Of a stretch of 26,989 nucleotides of DNA, positions 7,103-14,215 are shown one piece after another. Position 1 is the stretch's first letter, and the number at the start of each line of letters is the position of its first letter. The notes under the pieces were generated by a model. That model was not told the origin of the DNA and did no database searches. It saw only the letters and a program-made list of their open reading frames with translations. The stretch is taken from assembly GCA_047639675.1 (NCBI GenBank), contig JBLIOI010000064.1:1-26989 (forward strand), given 5' to 3'. The translations under genes and the position numbers were made by a program. Source of the DNA: JABACD01 sp047639675. Lineage in GTDB: Bacteria; Planctomycetota; UBA1135; GCA-002686595.

Positions 7103-8410
7103 ATGAGTGAGACTTCCTTAGACAAGATTATTTCCGAAGAGCGTTTCGCAGAAGTTCTTGGTGCCGAAGCAGAGATGTTTTTTCGGATCGCCAATAGCGT
7201 TCAGCAGGAATCAGGCCGGCAGCGTCGCCGGCAATACCTCTATCAGTTGGGCATAGAGGCGGATCTTGTGGAGTCTTTTCTGGACGACCACGGCGCCAAG
7301 CACAACGAGAGCTTCTGCTTCTTTCGCGAACTGGTGGCGTCGGTTCGAGGCTTTGCCCAGGTTGGGTTTGCCCTTGAGCATCTTGATCGGCGCTTCGATA
7401 GCTACGGAACCCTGTTGCACCAGGTGTTGGAGGATAGAGAAGCCTTCTTGAGCTCGATAACTCAAGCGAGCGCCTTTGTCGTTGAGTCGATCTTCTCCCT
7501 GCTGGACGCGATTCGGTCTGAAGCGGACTTATTTGGGGTACAAATACCCGCTAAACTCTTTCCTGAGGAGCGCTATACCACTGGGCTTGTCAATCTCCAG
7601 CTGCCCCACAACCTTGGGGACGAAGAGATAGAGGATGACGGCCATAAGATCGCCGAAGTGGCCAGTAAGTACCTACAAGTGTGCGCCATGTTCCGAGAAG
7701 CCGGTGTCAGGGCCATTCACGACCCCGTTCGCCGCGAGGAATTTTTTGCTCGAGCATGTAATGAGCAGCGTGCGCGAGTTTATGAGGCGACTGTTCACAA
7801 CCTGCAATCGGCCTATGACACCCATTTGTTGGGCAGTACCCTTGAACGATCAGACGATCGCCTTCCCAGCCTGCGTGGCCATGCCTCTGCAGCCTTTCAT
7901 CTTCTCGAAGCTGTCACAGGCCTCGTCCATTTTGTCGAACGACACGAAGCCGGGGCCCGGGTAGACGACCAAAAAAGACGCATTGGTGAGTGCATTTCCA
8001 GGGAGAGGGCAAGAGAAGTTACCCTTAACAACCTCTTATATTGGTCTAGTGAGCTGATTCTGCTCGGAGGGCCGCTTGCTCGTGAGATCCTCTCGAGCTT
8101 CAGTAACCTCCAGGAGTTGGTGCTCGAGGTTCCAGAAGGAATCACGATCCATGCCCGACCGGCTTCACTGATTGTTGCCATCGTCAACCACCATGACATG
8201 CCTGTCGAGATGGAGGTAGACGGAAAGGTCTGTAATGCAGCGTCGATTCTGGAGGTCCTGATCAACGCTGGTTCCAATGCAGAGGAATCTCGTTATACCT
8301 TCCGGGGGGACGCTGGCGCCCTAGCAGACCTCGACGCTCTATTTCAGTGCGGTTTAGGCGAACGCGGCCTTGATGAGTTCCCAGACAGGCTCGGCTATCT
8401 GCGCAGTTGA
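7103..8410 (+). CDS. Large helical protein with C-terminal HPr-type phosphocarrier domain
   Basis: The last about 80 residues form an HPr-like domain of the phosphotransferase system. VPEGITIHARPASLIV contains the HxRP phospho-histidine motif (His350 counting from 7103). VDGKVCNAASILEVLINAG matches the HPr 'NGKSVNAKSIMGVM' helix with a serine at the Ser46 position (Ser381). The preceding about 335 residues are predicted largely helical, rich in Glu, Arg and Leu, and I do not recognise them. Classical HPr is a stand-alone protein of about 85-90 residues. No PTS enzyme I, EII or HPr kinase lies in the window. I prefer the ATG at 7103 (MSETSLDKIISEERF). ATG 7037 and GTG 7007 would add 22 or 32 low-charge residues. 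It is divergent from the sigma factor and followed by a minus-strand gene. A role as a phosphorylation-controlled regulator is an inference. Confidence 0.85.
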   Translation: MSETSLDKIISEERFAEVLGAEAEMFFRIANSVQQESGRQRRRQYLYQLGIEADLVESFLDDHGAKHNESFCFFRELVASVRGFAQVGFALEHLDRRFDSYGTLLHQVLEDREAFLSSITQASAFVVESIFSLLDAIRSEADLFGVQIPAKLFPEERYTTGLVNLQLPHNLGDEEIEDDGHKIAEVASKYLQVCAMFREAGVRAIHDPVRREEFFARACNEQRARVYEATVHNLQSAYDTHLLGSTLERSDDRLPSLRGHASAAFHLLEAVTGLVHFVERHEAGARVDDQKRRIGECISRERAREVTLNNLLYWSSELILLGGPLAREILSSFSNLQELVLEVPEGITIHARPASLIVAIVNHHDMPVEMEVDGKVCNAASILEVLINAGSNAEESRYTFRGDAGALADLDALFQCGLGERGLDEFPDRLGYLRS

Positions 8411-8459
8411 CGACATAAGCTCTTGCGCCTGAATCGTTTAGTAGGAACGTGCAACTCGG

Positions 8460-9194
8460 TTAGACCCCCATGAACAACCTGTCGGCAAGTACGGCGGGTA
8501 ATCCCGCTCCAAGGATTCGAGAGGCCTCACGCTCGATGTCGTACTCTAGGCGCTTCAGAAGCACCGTGTCGGTGGCGGAGTCGAAGATCGCACATGCAGA
8601 CCGCGGGTCATCATCCCTCGGTTGACCGACGCTACCCACGTTGATTAACGCTTTTTGGACATCGCGTAGATCTACATAATCGTCCGTGGTGTAGGCCGTT
8701 CGGTGTGGATCGTCCTTCAGTCGGAGAAGAGACAAGGGCACGTGCGTGTGGCCTACAAAGCAAACTGGGCGTTCCATCGCATCCAGGGAGGGGTCCGCAT
8801 CGCTAGTGCTCTGAATGTAGTCGAACAGTTCCGGTTTGAAGTAGGTGCCGTGGGCTGCAGAACAGTCTTCTAAATCGACGGTGTAGGGGAGAGCCGCCAA
8901 CCATTCGATTTCGCCTTCATTCAATACTGTTTGGGTCCACCGGACTGCCTCACGAGCATATTGGTTGAAGTACATCAGATCGATCTGCCCGGCAGTTGCC
9001 GCATCGTGGTTTCCCTTGACGACTATGGCTTCAAGTTCCCTCAGGATCCCTATGCATGCGCTGGGCGCGGCACCGTAGCCCACGACATCTCCCATGCTGA
9101 GAAACAGATCGACTTCCTTTTTCTTTAGGTAAGCGACAGCTGCTTCCAGAGCTGTCAGGTTTCCGTGGATATCACCGAGGATTCCGTACTTCAT
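8460..9194 (-). CDS. Calcineurin-like metallophosphoesterase
   Basis: This is a cytoplasmic metal-dependent phosphoesterase of unknown substrate. All five blocks of the superfamily are visible: GDIHGN near residues 7-12, GDVVGYG near 36-42, GNHDAA near 61-66, an intermediate histidine region (AAHGTYF) and VGHTHVPL near 147-154. These supply the usual two-metal ligands. The 244-residue length and the GSVGQPRDDDPRSACAIFD segment match the compact YfcE/MJ0936-type group rather than secreted phosphatases, and there is no signal peptide. The start ATG overlaps the stop of the upstream membrane-protein gene as ATGA, so the two are probably translated together. The substrate could be a phosphodiester or a protein phosphate; the sequence does not decide this. 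Confidence 0.9.
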   Translation of the reverse strand: MKYGILGDIHGNLTALEAAVAYLKKKEVDLFLSMGDVVGYGAAPSACIGILRELEAIVVKGNHDAATAGQIDLMYFNQYAREAVRWTQTVLNEGEIEWLAALPYTVDLEDCSAAHGTYFKPELFDYIQSTSDADPSLDAMERPVCFVGHTHVPLSLLRLKDDPHRTAYTTDDYVDLRDVQKALINVGSVGQPRDDDPRSACAIFDSATDTVLLKRLEYDIEREASRILGAGLPAVLADRLFMGV

Positions 9195-9877
9195 TGCTGG
9201 ATTGGGCGGGCGTCTTGTTTGCCGCTAGTGAGCAGGATAGCGCCAATAGTTAGGGATATGATCGGCGCCGCGGTGCCTTGGAGTAGAGCTAGACTGGGAT
9301 CTCGAAGAAGGTTTGGGTCACATCTAGCGTCGAGGGCAAGAATGAGAATCTTTCCTATGGCACCCGTTGGTGAGAGCAGAGCAGGCAACAACCAGGCAAT
9401 CGCTGGAAGCAGGACTGCAGGATAGCGGATTAGGCGAGGCAGTTGGAGCAGTAGTATTGCCATGGCCGCCAGATGGAGTGAGCTAATTCCGATAGCGCCG
9501 ATAACGGGAGAATCGATCGGGCTTTCCTGAATTCCCCAAAGAGATCCTGCCGCAACGAAGCTAGCGCCGGTGATGCTCGCAAGGGTTACCGCGCTTCCCT
9601 GTGAAAAGAGTCTTTTCACCGTTCCACAGCGTGTGAGGACCCAACGATTTGAGTGGAGTGCGGATACGGCTAGCATCGCTCCCCCTATTCCGGCCAGAAA
9701 TGTGAGCTGTGAGAATAGGTTTGTGAGGCTTTGTCCGTGACCAAGAGTCGACCCTGGAGTCAACACATCTAGAAGCGGAATGGCGCTTAGACTGACCACA
9801 ATCCATAACCAGCCAAGCGGGCTGAGCAGGATCCAACGCATCATCCACAGGTTTACTTTGACTAGGTACACGAACAC
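9191..9877 (-). CDS. Integral membrane protein of unknown function
   Basis: I do not recognise this 228-residue protein. It is very hydrophobic, with about five or six membrane segments: near 15-35, 53-70, 92-112, 122-142, 150-175 and 200-217. The loops are short and little charged, ending in a basic, polar tail (SGKQDARPIQQ). The layout resembles a small permease subunit or ABC-2-type component, but no ATPase partner is present and I see no defining motif. A GTG at 9877 opens the frame; the paired ATG ATG at 9844/9841 would remove eleven or twelve residues and is an equally fair start. It overlaps the metallophosphoesterase gene by four bases (ATGA) and is transcribed away from parB, with the parB leader and a parS site upstream. 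Confidence 0.7.
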   Translation of the reverse strand: MFVYLVKVNLWMMRWILLSPLGWLWIVVSLSAIPLLDVLTPGSTLGHGQSLTNLFSQLTFLAGIGGAMLAVSALHSNRWVLTRCGTVKRLFSQGSAVTLASITGASFVAAGSLWGIQESPIDSPVIGAIGISSLHLAAMAILLLQLPRLIRYPAVLLPAIAWLLPALLSPTGAIGKILILALDARCDPNLLRDPSLALLQGTAAPIISLTIGAILLTSGKQDARPIQQ

Positions 9878-10021
9878 CTTTTAGCCGTTCTTCTACCCAT
9901 AATCCAGGTTTTGGGTATGTTCTGCTCAAAAAATTGAGAGCTATTCCCGCTGCTCCTTGATCTTGCGAATTCCAACCATAGCCTAGGTGGATTGTTTGGC
10001 GCTTCTTCTTTGCGACCAGAG

Positions 10022-10037
10022 TGTTCCACGTGGAACA
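10022..10037. promoter_or_regulatory. parS: parS site 1 (upstream of parB)
   Basis: The 16-bp perfect palindrome TGTTCCACGTGGAACA matches the widely conserved chromosomal parS consensus (TGTTNCACGTGNAACA) bound by ParB. It lies 38 bases before the chosen parB start, so ParB loading here could also affect parB transcription. Confidence 0.95.
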
Positions 10038-10075
10038 CAGAGACCCTTGGACATTCAGAGAGTAGGTATAGAAAA

Positions 10076-10996
10076 GTGGAAAGACGATTAGGAAGAGGGC
10101 TCGGATCTTTGCTGGGCGGGAGCCCGCTGGCAAAAGAAAAGGAAGTTGGCGCAGGGGCGCCTACAACCGACGGAAATGTTTTGATCTCGGAGATTAGGCC
10201 AAATCCGCAACAGCCACGTACCTCCTTCGATGAGGAAGGCCTTGAGGAGTTACGGGATTCCATTCGTAGCCATGGGGTCCTTCAGCCAATAGTGGTACGG
10301 CAGACCGCGGAGGGTTACGAGCTCATTGCTGGAGAGCGTAGGCTTCGTGCATCCAGCCTTGCTGGCCTCAAGACGATTCCTGTAGTGATCAAGAACAACG
10401 TTTCTGACGAGGCGTTGCTCGAACTTGCGATGGTGGAGAATGTCCAGCGCCGGGATCTTGACGCGCTTGAGAAGGCCGCGGGGTATCAGAAGATGATGTC
10501 CGAGCTGGGGTTAACCCAGGAGCAGGTTGCTGTGAAGGTTGGCCTCAAGAGAGCGACGGTGGCTAATCATGTTCGGCTCTTAGATCTTCCAAAGGAGGCC
10601 CAGGAGGCTCTAACGGCTGGTTTGATCGCTATGGGGCATGCCAGGGCACTATTGGGGCTTAAGTCCACAGACCAGATTCAGACCGCTTTGGGACGGATCG
10701 TTCGTGGTGGTTTATCCGTTCGTCAAACAGAGGAGCATGTGAAGGCTGCGATTGCGCCAGCTACTCCTGCCGGAGTTTCCTCCGAGTTATCTGAGCCTGT
10801 TGTTCCCTCGGAGGTTGCCGATAAGATCGAAGAGTCTTGGGTTGTTGACCTTCAACGCCAGATGCAGATGAACCTTGCCACGAAGGTCAAACTGCAGAAC
10901 CGTGAGGGGTACAAAGGCAAGATCGTAATCGAGTACTACGGCCGCGAGGATCTCGAGCGCTTGATCAAGATTCTAGCCCCTACCCCGGACTTGTAG
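10076..10996 (+). CDS. parB: ParB/Spo0J chromosome partitioning protein
   Basis: ParB binds parS, loads as a CTP-dependent sliding clamp and partners with ParA in origin segregation. The N-terminal clamp/CTPase domain shows IRPNPQQPRTSFDEEGLEEL, then GERRLRA (the CTP-binding GERR box) and ENVQRRDL. The helix-turn-helix LTQEQVAVKVGLKRATVANHVRLLDLP follows, and a C-terminal dimerisation segment ends GKIVIEYYGREDLERLIKILAP. I chose the GTG at 10076, giving (M)ERRLGRGLGSLLGG, the standard family N-terminus. Upstream TTG codons at 9992 and 10010 would translate through parS site 1. The purine-rich stretch GAGAGTAGG lies just upstream. The protein is 306 residues, normal for the family. parA is not adjacent but lies about 9 kb away on the other strand. 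Confidence 0.97.
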   Translation: MERRLGRGLGSLLGGSPLAKEKEVGAGAPTTDGNVLISEIRPNPQQPRTSFDEEGLEELRDSIRSHGVLQPIVVRQTAEGYELIAGERRLRASSLAGLKTIPVVIKNNVSDEALLELAMVENVQRRDLDALEKAAGYQKMMSELGLTQEQVAVKVGLKRATVANHVRLLDLPKEAQEALTAGLIAMGHARALLGLKSTDQIQTALGRIVRGGLSVRQTEEHVKAAIAPATPAGVSSELSEPVVPSEVADKIEESWVVDLQRQMQMNLATKVKLQNREGYKGKIVIEYYGREDLERLIKILAPTPDL

Positions 10997-11016
10997 ACTA
11001 TCTGACCCTTCTATTC

Positions 11017-11054
11017 ATTGGGCCTGGTGTTCCACGTGGAACACCAGGCCCAAT
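11017..11054. repeat. 38-bp perfect palindrome containing parS, after parB
   Basis: Both arms (19 bases each) pair without mismatch around the centre at 11035/11036, and the middle 16 bases are parS site 2. The G+C-rich outer arms (GGGCCTGG against CCAGGCCC) would make a very strong RNA hairpin 20 bases after the parB stop, so it could act as the parB terminator. There is no strong T-run after it on either strand. Palindrome and parS are directly seen; terminator activity is inferred. Confidence 0.85.
11028..11043. promoter_or_regulatory. parS: parS site 2 (downstream of parB)
   Basis: A second perfect copy of TGTTCCACGTGGAACA sits at the centre of the 38-bp palindrome after parB. Confidence 0.95.
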
Positions 11055-11073
11055 TCAATTTAATCGGAGGATG

Positions 11074-11089
11074 TGTTCCACGTGGAACA
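11074..11089. promoter_or_regulatory. parS: parS site 3 (downstream of parB)
   Basis: A third perfect TGTTCCACGTGGAACA lies 46 bases, centre to centre, from site 2. Three sites within about 1.1 kb form a compact ParB loading cluster around the parB gene. Confidence 0.95.
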
Positions 11090-11112
11090 TCGCTCACTAG
11101 CGGATGGGCATC

Positions 11113-11154
11113 CAGTAGAAACAAAGAAAGCCCCGACCATTCAGTCGGAGCTTT
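11113..11154 (-). terminator. Intrinsic terminator of the cyclophilin-like gene
   Basis: The arms at 11127-11137 and 11144-11154 form an 11-bp stem (one mismatch) with a six-base loop. On the minus strand the stem is followed by a T-rich tract (CTTTCTTTGTTTCT overlapping the stem end), a standard intrinsic terminator about 36 bases after the stop of the gene ending at 11190. On the plus strand no T-run follows, so it acts mainly on the minus strand. Confidence 0.8.
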
Positions 11155-11189
11155 CAGCATAGATGTGGCCCTAAATGACCTCAGAGGCT

Positions 11190-12221
11190 TTAGGCGCCAG
11201 GTACGACCGTCATCGACTGAAGCGTTGCGGGCTCAGAGGGCACCTGCGTCGTAGGGTCCGCAGGGAGTTGAGCAATCTCTTCTACGATGTCGAGCCCCTC
11301 TACCACTTTTCCGAAGACGACGTTGTTGCCATCAAGATAGTGAGAAGAGCTTGCCAGGATCGCAAACAAGCTCCCGTTGGATCCTTCCGCAGGAGGAAGC
11401 GAGGTGGCTACAAGCGAACCTGCGAAATTGCTGAATCCAGTGTCTTCGTTCTCGACTGAATGTTCTGCACCCTGCTTGCCCCAGCTCATCGGGTCTGAAT
11501 CTTCCTCTTTGGTTGTCGGATCTCCGGACTCGATTTGGCGCCCAAAGTTGCTGCGATGGAACTTGAGACCATTGTAGTAGCCCTCGCCAGCTAGCTTGAG
11601 GAAGTTCTCCGCGTGCAATGGGGCGGCATCGCTGTAAAGGGCCACGACAATATCGCCGTAATCGGTTTGAATCCGCACTTTGGGAGCGTTTGCCGGCAAG
11701 TCCGGGTTGGCGAACAGGGAGGGTGCCTCTTTGTGCCACTTTGCCTCCGCTGCAAATACCTTCGTTAGGTATTCTATCGCGGTGAGTGGCGTTACGGCTT
11801 CACCGTAGGTTCGCGAATCCGTTACCAGGGGGTGCTCAGGATACCCCGCCTTGACTTCAGCAAGGGTAGAGATCGCAAGATCGTAATGGCCTTCCTCGCG
11901 ATATCCGCGAGCCTTGAGGAAGAGCGCCCAAGGGCCCGCCATGGTTTTAGAGAGCTCGGCGCTCATTCCGTCGACCAACGACGGGTCCGCAATCATACCG
12001 CCGTACTTGTCGTAATCGACGACTGACATGAGGCTATCCCAGCTAGCATCGTCAACACGGTCCGCTTGTGAGGCCTTCCACTGGTTGAAGAGAATAGCAG
12101 CGGAACCAACAAGGGCCACCAATACAGCCTTCATCCAATGCTTGTTGACGAATTCCGCGAATTCGGACCTCTCCTCATGGGCTACGAGGGTGACGTCAGT
12201 CGGAGCTTTATGATCAGCCAT
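11190..12221 (-). CDS. Membrane-anchored cyclophilin-like peptidyl-prolyl isomerase with degenerate active site
   Basis: The protein has three parts. A short polar N-terminus is followed by a membrane segment near residues 30-46 (KAVLVALVGSAAILFNQW). A helical, TPR/YfgM-like region of about 130 residues comes next (AMAGPWALFLKARGYREEGHYDLAISTLAEVKAGYP). A cyclophilin domain spans about residue 182 to the end (VRIQTDYGDIVVALYSDAAPLHAENFLKLAGEGYYNGLKFHR...). The catalytic Arg of cyclophilin A (FHR) is kept. GFMCQGGD is replaced by GRQIESGD, NGSQFF by NGSLFA, and the W and H of EWLDGKHVVFG by Y and N, so isomerase activity may be weak or lost. The ATG at 12221 (MADHKAPT) is preferred over a TTG/GTG-type start nine codons upstream. 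It is monocistronic, with its own terminator. It may be a periplasm-facing envelope chaperone, by analogy. Confidence 0.88.
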   Translation of the reverse strand: MADHKAPTDVTLVAHEERSEFAEFVNKHWMKAVLVALVGSAAILFNQWKASQADRVDDASWDSLMSVVDYDKYGGMIADPSLVDGMSAELSKTMAGPWALFLKARGYREEGHYDLAISTLAEVKAGYPEHPLVTDSRTYGEAVTPLTAIEYLTKVFAAEAKWHKEAPSLFANPDLPANAPKVRIQTDYGDIVVALYSDAAPLHAENFLKLAGEGYYNGLKFHRSNFGRQIESGDPTTKEEDSDPMSWGKQGAEHSVENEDTGFSNFAGSLVATSLPPAEGSNGSLFAILASSSHYLDGNNVVFGKVVEGLDIVEEIAQLPADPTTQVPSEPATLQSMTVVPGA

Positions 12222-12271
12222 GGTTGTTTGTCGGCAAGTGGGCCGCAAGTGGTGGTTATCTACCTATCGGA

Positions 12272-12294
12272 CGGAGGGGGGTTTCCCTTGTCAA
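12272..12294 (-). promoter_or_regulatory. Candidate promoter for the cyclophilin-like gene
   Basis: A perfect TTGACA hexamer is read on the minus strand at 12294-12289, about 68 bases before the ATG at 12221. The -10 is weak: TCCGAT at a 17-base spacing, or GATAGG slightly further on. The pairing is therefore only tentative. Confidence 0.4.
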
Positions 12295-12556
12295 GCCGCC
12301 CGTTAAAGGAGAGGACGAGGGTTCCGGCGGATATGTTGTGTAATGAAGGTGTATGGCTGCACATGAGCCGCCGTTTGTTCGCTCGAGCCACCCTGTGCGG
12401 GAAAAGCTTCGCGAACCTCTTGCGCTAGAGGCGACCCATTCGAGCCCCCTGCAGCGGCGGAGCATTATAGGGGCGTCTGCAGAACTGCAAGGGCCCCTTG
12501 GGTGCAGATCTATAACTCTCTCTTTCAATTTATGAAATCGGGCTAGAGAAGGGGGT

Positions 12557-12588
12557 GCTTCTGGGCCTCTGATTTTGGCCTCAGAAGC
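12557..12588 (+). other. Strong hairpin in the leader of the secreted-protein gene
   Basis: GCTTCTGGGCC pairs with GGCCTCAGAAGC (12577-12588), leaving one bulged base and a loop of nine. No T-run follows on the plus strand, so it is not a classic terminator for that strand. It lies about 100 bases before the preferred start at 12692 and just before ATG 12593. A role in transcript stability or translation is possible; nothing shows which. Confidence 0.45.
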
Positions 12589-12691
12589 TATCATGCGAAT
12601 CGTGATCATGACCGCGATCGGTTGGCAATCTCCACTTGTCAGTGACGCGGTCACTCTGCTTTCAGGAGCGAAATCCATTCTTCCCCGCCTC

Positions 12692-14179
12692 ATGATCTCC
12701 TCTCTTGTTTTTTTGGCTGCTAGCGCGGTTTGCTACCCGATTCCTCGGACTATTTCGGCACCTTCACTCTCAGTCACCACGCACTCTTCCTCACTGGACA
12801 GAGAGGCCGAGTACGAGAAGAAACGGAAGGACGCAGGGAAGGACATAGGCAAGCTATGGGACCTCTACGTTTGGTGCGATGCTCTAGCGATGGGCAAGCA
12901 GGGACGCTCCTGTTTGCGAGCTATTCTCAAGGAGGATGAAGACCACCGTGGGGCCCATGAGGCGTACGGGCACCTTGAGTACGACGGCAAGTGGTTCACG
13001 AGTCAGAAGAAGCTCGACAAGTACAAGTCCAGCGAAGAGGAACGCATCGCAAAGGAAAAAGGTCTCGTTCGGTACCAGTCTGGTTGGGCGCCAAAGGACG
13101 ACGTACCGTTTCTTGAAAAAGGCTTAGTTCGCGGCCCAAATGGCAATTGGGTGGATGCTGAGGAGTTGAAGAAGACCGCGGATGGATGGCTCAAGCAGGA
13201 TCTTGTTTGGGTTTCACCTGATGACCAAGAGAAGGTGAAAGAGGGTCTGTGGCTTTGCGGAGAAGATTGGAAATCGCTTGGGGAAGCGAATAGTTATCAC
13301 GCTGAACTCAACACGATGTGGGCGATTCCCTCGGGCGAGTTTGTGCTCTACAGCACCTGTGACCGTGAGGTTGCAATGAAGGCACTCGATCAGATGGTTG
13401 GCGTGCACAGTGATATGACAAAGGCTTTCGGCACGCCGCAAGTCGAGCGCGTTAACGTTGTCCTGCTCCGGTCCCAAGGCCAGTACAACAGCTTTGCAGG
13501 AGGCTCCGTCGACATGGAGCAAACGGAGACCCGCGGTTTCTCCACCCTGCTCTACTCCTTCTTCGCAGATCTATGGTTCGATCGGGATGCTGGAACCTTT
13601 TACGGCGCAGGAGTTGGCTACTGGGATGCTTCGACAGCCGATGGGAACAACTGGGGAATTCACTCTGCGCGGCACGCTGCGGCCCAGTCGTTGGTTGAGG
13701 CAAGGGACTCGAGTCCGAGGGCGCTAGATGCCCTCAAAAAGGACGGCCTCGAAAAATGGGAAGCAGCAGAGTTCTGGTCCGAGAAGAAGTTCCCGGATTG
13801 GTATCGATACGGCCTGTGTACCTACTCTGAGCGCTACTTCATCGATCAGTTTGTAAAGACCGGCGGGAACTACTACTGGGCCAGGGAGTGGTCCGTCAAG
13901 ATGCTTGAGGTGAAGGGGGGTATGCGACCCATCGAAAAGATATTCGAACGCAAGCTCTCCGTGGAACGCTATGACGACTCAACCAAGCTCCTCAACGAGT
14001 ATGGCTTGGTGATGGCCTTTGTCCTGGATGGGAAGTGCGCTCCGGTTGTTGCTGCCTATGCTGCCGTGAAGGACGCGATTGCGCAAAATGACTCGAAGGG
14101 GCTCGCGAAAGCCTTCTCTGGGTTGCAGAAAGCACTTATAGAGAACGAGAGCGCACTCAGCACCTTCGCCAAGATCTAA
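12692..14179 (+). CDS. Secreted protein with Trp-repeat region and zincin-like (inactive?) C-terminal domain
   Basis: I do not recognise a named family for the full protein. From ATG 12692 it begins with a signal peptide (MISSLVFLAASAVCYP), which is why I prefer this start to TTG 12575 or ATG 12593. A charged helical segment follows. Then come five Trp-centred units near residues 101, 132, 153, 173 and 193 (KWFTSQ, GWAPKD, NWVDAEE, VWVSPDD, DWKSLGE), the last three about 20 residues apart. The C-terminal half has the outline of a gluzincin: VERVNVVLLRSQGQYNSFAG, then HSARHAAAQSL at about 324-334, then FPDWYRYGLCTYSERYF. In active members this would read HExxH and an EGLA-type motif. Here the catalytic Glu is Ser, so peptidase activity is unlikely. 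A 36-base gap to the next gene suggests an operon. Confidence 0.83.
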   Translation: MISSLVFLAASAVCYPIPRTISAPSLSVTTHSSSLDREAEYEKKRKDAGKDIGKLWDLYVWCDALAMGKQGRSCLRAILKEDEDHRGAHEAYGHLEYDGKWFTSQKKLDKYKSSEEERIAKEKGLVRYQSGWAPKDDVPFLEKGLVRGPNGNWVDAEELKKTADGWLKQDLVWVSPDDQEKVKEGLWLCGEDWKSLGEANSYHAELNTMWAIPSGEFVLYSTCDREVAMKALDQMVGVHSDMTKAFGTPQVERVNVVLLRSQGQYNSFAGGSVDMEQTETRGFSTLLYSFFADLWFDRDAGTFYGAGVGYWDASTADGNNWGIHSARHAAAQSLVEARDSSPRALDALKKDGLEKWEAAEFWSEKKFPDWYRYGLCTYSERYFIDQFVKTGGNYYWAREWSVKMLEVKGGMRPIEKIFERKLSVERYDDSTKLLNEYGLVMAFVLDGKCAPVVAAYAAVKDAIAQNDSKGLAKAFSGLQKALIENESALSTFAKI

Positions 14180-14215
14180 ACAGGGCCGTTAAAAAGCCGA
14201 CCAAACACGAAATTC

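Larger units (their letters stand above)
12222..12691. other. Divergent intergenic region with promoter and hairpin candidates
   Basis: This stretch of about 470 bases separates the minus-strand cyclophilin-like gene from the plus-strand secreted-protein gene. I see no convincing gene in it. It holds a consensus -35 on the minus strand and a strong hairpin near its right part. TTG 12575 and ATG 12593 are in frame with the downstream protein and could extend it if used, so the right-hand 120 bases may be coding. Confidence 0.5.

Noticed and set aside
9561..10263. Minus-strand open frames covering the parB leader and the 5' part of parB
   Set aside because: They overlap the well-supported parB and membrane-protein genes, and their translations are rich in Ser, Arg and Pro with no domain.
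12256..12693. A 145-codon minus-strand frame in the intergenic region
   Set aside because: The composition looks like shadow coding (many Arg, Pro and Ser), it overlaps the secreted-protein start, and no start or ribosome site supports it.
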